A stretch of DNA of 64,000 nt from the NCBI GenBank assembly GCA_000320545.1, contig ADNK01002519.1:5001-69000 (forward strand), read 5' to 3'. The notes beneath the pieces are model-generated. The model had not been told where the DNA came from and did not search any database. It was given only the letters and a program-made list of their open reading frames with translations. Below, in pieces: positions 57,574 through 64,000 of this stretch. The stretch's first letter is position 1. Every line of letters begins with the position of its first letter. Origin of the DNA: Bigelowiella natans CCMP2755. Its lineage: Eukaryota > Cercozoa > Chlorarachniophyceae. Position numbers and translations under genes: made by a program.

Positions 57574-58518
57574 TTCTCTCTCTCTCTGTGTGTGTGTAGA
57601 GCGAAAACGGATTTGAGAGGAGAAAGTATTGAAAGTTTGGATAATACTTACTTCCACGATGGTCTCTTTACAGGTAGTAGGATGGGGGCCTGTGAACGGT
57701 TACGTCTATCAAAAAGCCTACATTGAGTTTTTTGCAAGCCCAAGTAGAATCAAGGCACTCGAAAGATTGGCACAGAAAAAGGAGTATGCAACGATATCGT
57801 ATCATGCGGTTACTGTGGACGGAAAACAATTGTCCAATTATGCTGACGAGAACAGCGTAAATGCTGTGACATGGGTAGTACCAATCCTCTCTCCTAATCT
57901 GAGTTGTAATAGTTCATAATATATACGATCCATGTCGTTGTGTATGATGTGCCAACACGCAGCACCTAATACTAGACAAAAAATCACATTTTATAACTTG
58001 TTGTGTTTTATCATCATCAGGGAGTATTTCCAGGTAGCGAGATTGTGCAGCCGACTGTAGTTGATATGGGAAGCTTCCGCGTTTGGAAGGTCACTAGAAT
58101 ATATAAATCTTACTAATTACAGAAACTTAAGTAGTTAAAATTGTCTAATAGGTCCATTCTCTCTGTAACCTTCTACGTATCAGCATAACATACCCCCCCC
58201 TCCCCTCTCCCCTTCTTTCACATACCCTGCTATTATCTTTCCACCTACCAGGATGAGGCCTTTGCACTTTGGATATCTCAATGGCGTGCAGTTTACCCGC
58301 CTGGAAGCAAATCTCGAGAAGTCATTCAAGAAATCCACAACACCTATTATCTCTGTAATGTTGTTGAAAATGATTTTGTGAATGGTGATCTGGCGAAGTT
58401 TATGGATGAGCTGGCAGATACTGTCAAGAATGAGAAGCAGAGTGGTGCTGCAGTCCAAGATTCAAATAGTGGAAGTGATGATGGTGTTAGCAACGGCAAA
58501 GACGATTGTAAAGAATGA
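54664..58518 (+). CDS. MTHFR: Methylenetetrahydrofolate reductase
   Basis: A 650-residue flavoenzyme reducing 5,10-methylene-tetrahydrofolate to 5-methyl-tetrahydrofolate for methionine synthesis in the cytosol. Exons: 54664-54831, 54908-55099, 55178-55267, 55410-55468, 55532-55622, 55906-56244, 56439-56611, 56774-56840, 56972-57042, 57325-57490, 57674-57874, 58021-58089, 58252-58518; all phases close. The catalytic TIM barrel (~1-320) has [14 protein letters not shown] with the catalytic Glu, [48 protein letters not shown] and PGVMPI. The eukaryotic C-terminal regulatory domain is complete: [57 protein letters not shown] and AVTWGVFPG. So feedback control by S-adenosylmethionine is possible as in animals, although plant-type enzymes keep the domain yet differ in cofactor and control. 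Length is near human (656). Confidence 0.97.
57510..57587. repeat. (CT)n microsatellite in an MTHFR intron
   Basis: Nearly pure CT repeat of about 78 bases, followed by a short GT run, between exons 10 and 11. Purine counterparts (GA runs) occur at 26947-26992, 59861-59896 and 61729-61790. Confidence 0.95.
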
Positions 58519-59860
58519 TGAACACGATCAATAAGGTGCGATACCCAACTCGTCGTTTGCTTCCTTACGGTTTACGACTCTAACTCTTGATAGTGTCTTT
58601 AAATCGCTATTTCATCTCACCACTGCAATCGTCGTCCAATGGATGTATTTGTGGCTGAAATGTCCAAAATTCTATGTCATCATGTGGAGCGGCGTCTCTG
58701 AATTAGAAATAATCGATCATGCTTAATGGTCACATGTAGCTTGCAGAGCGCATTGGCATGCATCAGGTAACATTTATGAGTAGTTATATGAGACGGAGCG
58801 ATGAATGTATTAATTTCTTCAATTGCACACTTATCTAGTAATGTAGCTGTGCAAAGCGTAGTTATTGTCCATGCTAGCACGAGCAACTGCATCATATGCG
58901 CGCGCTTGCCAACGTCACCTAGATAGACGGTATCAGCTGCATCGCAACGCCATGACACACTGCCCAATAGCTGCACAGGACTACATGCATGTACATGATG
59001 TTTAGATACGCGCCGCAGTCAAGCTAGCAGCAGTGCATGGCAGAATAACGCCCAGCGGCCACCCCATAGCGTAGCTAGCACCATTATCAACTATAGAGTG
59101 TATTTGAATAGGACATCTAGATGTGCATGGTATAATGGCCGCGGGTAACATGACAAATGCTAGCATGTATCTGATCTAGTAATATTGAACAGCGCTAGAG
59201 CGCGGTTTCGTGTGCAGATGCCATCTCTAGCATCTGATGTTGTCATGCGATGATGCCAAGCTAGCAAGCATAGATAGCAAGCAGTCTAGCAGTGCGCATT
59301 GTACGTTCTAGCGTTGTCAGGATCGCGCATGGGAATCGAGGAACAATTACGAAAGCAAGCAGATAGCTGGCAGTACAAAATGGTCATGCATGAAGCGAGG
59401 AGCGAGTCGCTTTCAGCAGAGACGAGAGAGAGTTCCTGGTTTGGCACGGGAAAAATGATTTTAGATCACTAACACTCGGCTCTTCATGAACACAAAACCC
59501 AAAACCCAAAGTCTTAAAAGGACGCAACGCAAACGCAGCCATGGCTGATGAACGACTACTCTATTTTGTTTTGTGCAACGAATCGCATATGAGGTGCAGT
59601 CTCATTTCTTGAGTGCCTCGATGGGCAATATAAGAATACCCATTAAAGCGAACAAAGACATGCATGTCAATGAGCTCTTTGTGACATTATATTTTGAGTA
59701 GCTAGATTTCACGGATCAGCTGGCCGTGTAAGTCATTTTGCCAAGAAATATGTATCACATGAAAAGAAAATTTAGCCAGGAAAAGCTCTCTATTGAAGCA
59801 GAGATAAGGTGATCATTAAAGAAGCTATCTAGCACCGAATCCGCCACCCCCTGCTGTTAA

Positions 59861-59901
<41 letters not shown>

Positions 59902-60190
59902 GCGAGAGATGGGAACATTTAGCGAGAGATGTGAACATGTTCCCAACGAGAACATCCTTTGCGTTATAATATCACCCTTTCCTCTTCTATTCTTTTTCAG
60001 TTTCTTCTTAAATTTCTCCAAACTTCCAGTATTCTTGCCTGCACATAAGGTACACAAAGCAACATCAACTGAAAGCAAACGCTTGCTTGGTCTCTACTTA
60101 CGTAACCGCTCACAAGCTCACGGTACCTCCTTTGGTAGTTTTCTCTTCGTCATCAGTGATGATATCTGAATTTCCTCCTGCTGTTTGACA
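58519..60190. repeat. Tail-to-tail spacer with GCTAG/GCATG element and GA tract
   Basis: Gap of 1.7 kb between MTHFR and the converging minus-strand exons. 58720-59400 is the GCTAG/GCATG class (CAAGCTAGCAGCAG near 59021, GCCAAGCTAGCAAGC near 59255) and begins with core copy C. 59861-59896 is a GA run, followed by a small tandem and palindrome (59897-59945). 59450-59850 and 59950-60180 show nothing I can name. Confidence 0.5.
58790..58858 (+). repeat. Core of convergent-gap element, copy C
   Basis: Starts GAGACGGAGCGATGAATGT and ends ATCTAGTAATGTAGCTGTG, followed by CAAAGC as in copy A. It lies 272 bases past the MTHFR stop codon, same orientation as copies A and B. Confidence 0.55.
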
Positions 60191-60597
60191 TTAGATTCTA
60201 TAATTATTCTCATGATGAATAACCAACCGCGTCTTTAAAACTTGAGCTTTAGGAGTAGTAAGATATGTATTTTGGACCAAAATCATCGCAACATTGCTGA
60301 CTAAAACATCAGCACCTGCGACGTCATTTTGGAAGCTCCGCAAAAGCTTCTCTTGAGAATCTCTAACAAATTTTCTGAATAACATATGTTGTTGTTGAAG
60401 TATTTCTTGGAGTGCAATAGCGAGTAAAACACATTTACATTCGCTGTCATCATCTTCAGAATTCATTTCTTTCAACTTACCTCAATTCAACAGGAGGCAG
60501 ATTGTCTTTAGGACTCCACTTTTTGGAGGTAGTCATCGATGAAGAAGGGGAGGAGTAAGTCGTATCAAACAATCCTTGCATTTCCTTATCCACCTCT
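60191..60597 (-). CDS. Two 3' exons of an unrecognised gene
   Basis: Exons 60597-60481 and 60374-60191 join in frame (phase 2). They read VDKEMQGLFDTTYSSPSS, then KKWSPKDNLPPVELR joined to KFVRDSQEKLLRSFQ, and end ILVQNTYLTTPKAQVL to NNYRI and a stop. Amphipathic helices, no known motif. The preceding exon must end in phase 2; none of the exons just to the right provides that, so this may be a separate small gene or the far 3' end of the neighbouring one. A 106-base intron lies between the exons. Confidence 0.5.
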
Positions 60598-60994
60598 CTG
60601 CAACATGGGTTCAATACAAATTATGATGTTTAGGCCTTTCAAACGTCCGTTCTAAGCTTGGAAAGGTTTCTCTGCATAATTTCCTCAAAGATGAATACAA
60701 AATCGTAAAATTCGTGTATCTATTTGCATCATCATACATAGTTCACACCACATACAATTTGCAATGGATGTATTACATGAAAACTTTTTCTAATCTTTGA
60801 GGGGAGGGAGGCGGTTCTGCACGAGAAAAGTCATATATGTAAAGAAGAGGAGAAAACATGATGGTAAATTGATTATCGAACACGTTTCATGTAAGAAGAC
60901 TATTACAACTCACAACTCACAATAATACCTAGTACAAACTAAATTGATGTATAATTATATGCATATCCACCTTTCAAATTTCGATAAGAACACC

Positions 60995-61130
60995 CTATTT
61001 TTTCCTTCTACTCTGCCTTGGAATGTTGCTTGTTGGTATACTACTACCACCACCTTGAGAGTTTGGATTTGTGAGAATATGATGGATGATATTCTCCCTC
61101 TTGTAGCCTAACAACGATCCTACCAGTGCC

Positions 61131-61171
<41 letters not shown>

Positions 61172-61533
61172 ACAAGCACACAGATGCAAAGTATCATCAG
61201 AGAGCACCATCTAATTGACTTTAACCAAAAGAAACAAATATTAGCAATATACACATCCTCCTCCTCCTCCTCCTAGATAGAGCACCAATACATCGCTACA
61301 CACCTTGTAGTATGCTGACTGAGCAACAACAGACGCCTGGCATCTACCATACGGCAGCCATGGAAAATAATAACGAGAAGGGGGAGGAGGGAGAAGAGGA
61401 GACGGGTACGAAATCACAAGAAAGTACCATTGTTGTCAAATAGAAACAGCATACTACTTATGCTATTCATCAATTAGAAACAACATTACTACTGTTACGA
61501 CCACTTCCCACTACTTTCGCTGTACCCTTCCTT

Positions 61534-61572
<39 letters not shown>

Positions 61573-61725
61573 TTACTACCCAAACGAAGCAAGGTGAAAT
61601 GCATAGTTAAGGTAAGGCTGCTGTGGTGCGCATATAATTGCACTCAAACCTAACCTACAGACATTATATCATGTGGTAGAAGCACAAATTCAACTCATAA
61701 AGCGGCAACATTATGCAATCAGAGA

Positions 61726-61772
<47 letters not shown>

Positions 61773-64000
61773 AGAGAGAGAGGGAGAGAGGAAAGTGGAG
61801 TTTGCTGACCCCGACAGATGCATAATAATTAAAACATGTATCATAGATATCATGCGTTAAAATGACGAGTTACTCTTCCGGAGCTGGGGATGTAAATATT
61901 GCAAAAGAGCTCTCGTCCTCCGCAATCTGCACCCACGACATATATACGATAATGGTAATGACATAAGATAACATTGATACAAGATAGTAATGATAGAAGC
62001 AGTCAATCGTTGGTTATCAGTGTAAGCAGACACATAAGAGCGAACAGCGCACAACGTTAATAACCTTGCGCAGCAACGTAGTTACGAATGGACGATAAAT
62101 CAAATTTTCTGCGTCTGGTAAATTCAATCAGTGCTTGTCATGATAATATTGATAATAGAGAACCACTCTCGGTATCATCATCATCATCATCATCATCAAC
62201 AACAATAACAACAACCTGCTAAAACTAATCTCATTATCATCATAATCATCATATCCTCTCACAACGTACCACCCCCCCATAAGGCTGACAGTTGGATCAT
62301 CACGACGCCTCGAAGTCCATTCATTAGTGCCAGTAGTTCGGAAGCACTTAATAAATTACTCTGAAGCTGTGCGTGTAATAAGAGCATGATAAATTGTTTA
62401 TTAACCCACTGATGATTAGATGCTGTTGTAATATTTATCGAGAAACACGCAATTAGTTAGTCAGCACCGGGGTCATTGCACCATCCTCGGGTGCTGTACC
62501 ATCAACCCTTAGAACAAATAATAGTATTGAAATAGATAAAGAAGTATAGAGTGGCCGCATAAGTGGCAGGAGAAAGAGGAAAGGGCATGGTAGAAGAGGA
62601 GGAAAAACAGCTACTTGTCGAGTTCAGTTTTGACATTTCTTCGCTACATTTAATGCTATAACAATGATGATAATTGTGTTCTTGACCATGGCAGTGATGA
62701 CTACACAAAATATTATGAGACATAAACGACAACATCAACAGCAACCAGTATTTCGGTGCTGATATCACTGCTTCCTCAAGTTCCGACAGCGACAACACAA
62801 ATCTGGATTTGATCATACAGTTTTGAGTTCATAATTTGTCGTGTTATCGTCATTGTCATCATCATTATCATCAATATCACCATCACAACCTACACAACCA
62901 CCAATTCACTATATTCTTCTACTTTCCACTTTTATGGTATTATTACCTTAAGTCTTGAAGGATGTACTGTTGTGTGTATATACGACAAGTTAAGGGACAT
63001 GAATGTGGATCAGAGTGTAAGGAATTAGGAGAACGAATCATTCTTACAAGCTTGGCACTTACTACCTCTTGGCGACCATCGACTATTGCCTCTTGATCCT
63101 TCATCTTTAAAGCAAAATCGTCAAACAACGGATATTTCGATACCTGGTGAAGATCATTATACCGATGGCAATTTTTTTTTACAAATTAAAGTACTTTATG
63201 ACGAACTAAGGCTAAGATAATCAGCGAGAAACAATCCATTTCATAATATATAGTATCATATCGCTACTCGTCGCATAGACGACCTATTCTCGCAGTATGT
63301 GCTACCACTACATTTCATCTCCATCCCCACATAGAACCCGTCTCCTTTTACTCGTTCATACAATAACAGCGTATCTCCCTTGTTACTAGTACTTATACTG
63401 CTTGTACCCAGTCGTTTCGGGATCCATCGTCAATGGACCATCCAATAACAGATGCTTTCCAAACACTAATAATAATTTTCATCCACAAATATCATCACTT
63501 TCATTCTATCGTTAACCATCTCAAAAGGAAAGTACTCAAAGGAGTTCTAATTTGATACCCTGATTCTGCTTGTCGTTGAAGATGGACTTTCCGTCCATTC
63601 ATCAAGGCTACTGCTTTCACAACTCCATTGTCCTCTTTATCAAGAACCTATAGGATTCACGTGTAATTCTTCTTGCACACAGCTATCGTAAAGTAACAGT
63701 GGTGCATTATACCTCAATCCAGTGCTTCAAACCGCTGTTATCATCTATCGCTGTTAAAAGGCTACCAGGTTCCAAATTCTTCTGTATTTATTGATCGGCA
63801 ATGTCGTTAAGTCTCCCCCGATTATGATGAGAAGTACAAGTAAACATTTCAAGCACACAAAACTAATGAGACTAATATATATACCTCATCGAATATGGGA
63901 GTGCCTTCTGATCCAACCGTATTATGAATAGCATAACATCGACGAAGACCCTGATCTACTACTGAGCTTCTAGGACTCAAGTAGTTTCGATTCCGTCGCC
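60995..64000 (-). CDS. Unrecognised multi-exon gene running off the right edge
   Basis: Coding exons, 5' to 3': 64000-63885 (partial), 63781-63713, 63647-63559, 63465-63408, 63378-63312, 63143-63066, 62966-62947, 62802-62769, 62366-62273, 62114-62065, 61926-61874, 61654-61580, 61336-61304, 61129-60995. Read segments include IDDNSGLKHWIEVLDKEDNG, ALMNGRKVHLQRQAESG, WKASVIGWSIDDGSRNDW, TLLLYERVKGDGFYVGMEM, YPLFDDFALKMKDQEAI, FVLSLSELEEA, LLALMNGLRGVVMIQL, LIYRPFVTTLLRKIAED and ALVGSLLGYKRENIIHHIL. The first part looks like beta strands of a small barrel, the last part helical. No family recognised. Phases close over most junctions, but one intron would be only 29 bases (63379-63407), one or more exons are missing between 63066 and 62273, and the join before 61336 does not close, so the model is provisional. 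Introns carry TAC, ATC, CA and GA microsatellites. Confidence 0.5.

Noticed and set aside
59488-59512. CCCAAAA-type repeat resembling ciliate telomere sequence
   Set aside because: Only two to three imperfect units in the middle of a gene gap.

Overview
This is nuclear DNA from an intron-rich eukaryote, most likely a single-celled alga or other flagellated protist; I could not place it further. Nearly every gene is cut into short exons by compact GT-AG introns. The exon models below were joined by hand, and reading frame was checked at every junction except where stated. A KIF9-type kinesin argues for cilia or flagella. Quiescin sulfhydryl oxidase together with KIF9 argues against a fungus. 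A bacterial/algal-type TPR protein and an SH3-like 'LNG..G' module, which I associate with algal proteins, point to an alga.

Layout, left to right: 3' end of a polyprenyl diphosphate synthase (+); 25-exon TPR protein (-); GNAT acetyltransferase (+); SAP-like basic nuclear protein (-); ARPC2 (-); SRPK-type kinase (+); NHL-repeat propeller (-); QSOX-type sulfhydryl oxidase (+); ArfGAP (-); REX4-type exonuclease (+); methionine aminopeptidase 2 (-); an unknown signal-anchored membrane protein (-); KIF9-like kinesin (+); a ~2,700-residue RING/coiled-coil protein (-); methylenetetrahydrofolate reductase (+); and unrecognised exons (-) running off the right edge. These are mostly unrelated housekeeping genes (folate, actin, splicing, ER redox, vesicle traffic, cilia), not a pathway cluster.

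Two large-scale patterns stand out. Gene direction alternates almost strictly. The gaps where two genes converge tail-to-tail hold a distinctive sequence class rich in GCTAGC, CTAG and GCATGC words, and three of these gaps share a recognisable ~65-base core in the same orientation. Head-to-head gaps lack it. Second, introns are full of trinucleotide repeats (TAG/CTA and ATG/CAT) that often run straight into the splice sites and appear to supply them.

The most interesting protein observation is one SH3-like module present in two unrelated secretory-pathway genes 14 kb apart: inserted in the QSOX oxidase before its Erv domain, and in the luminal part of the unknown membrane protein. I saw no CRISPR array, tRNA, rRNA or intact transposon.
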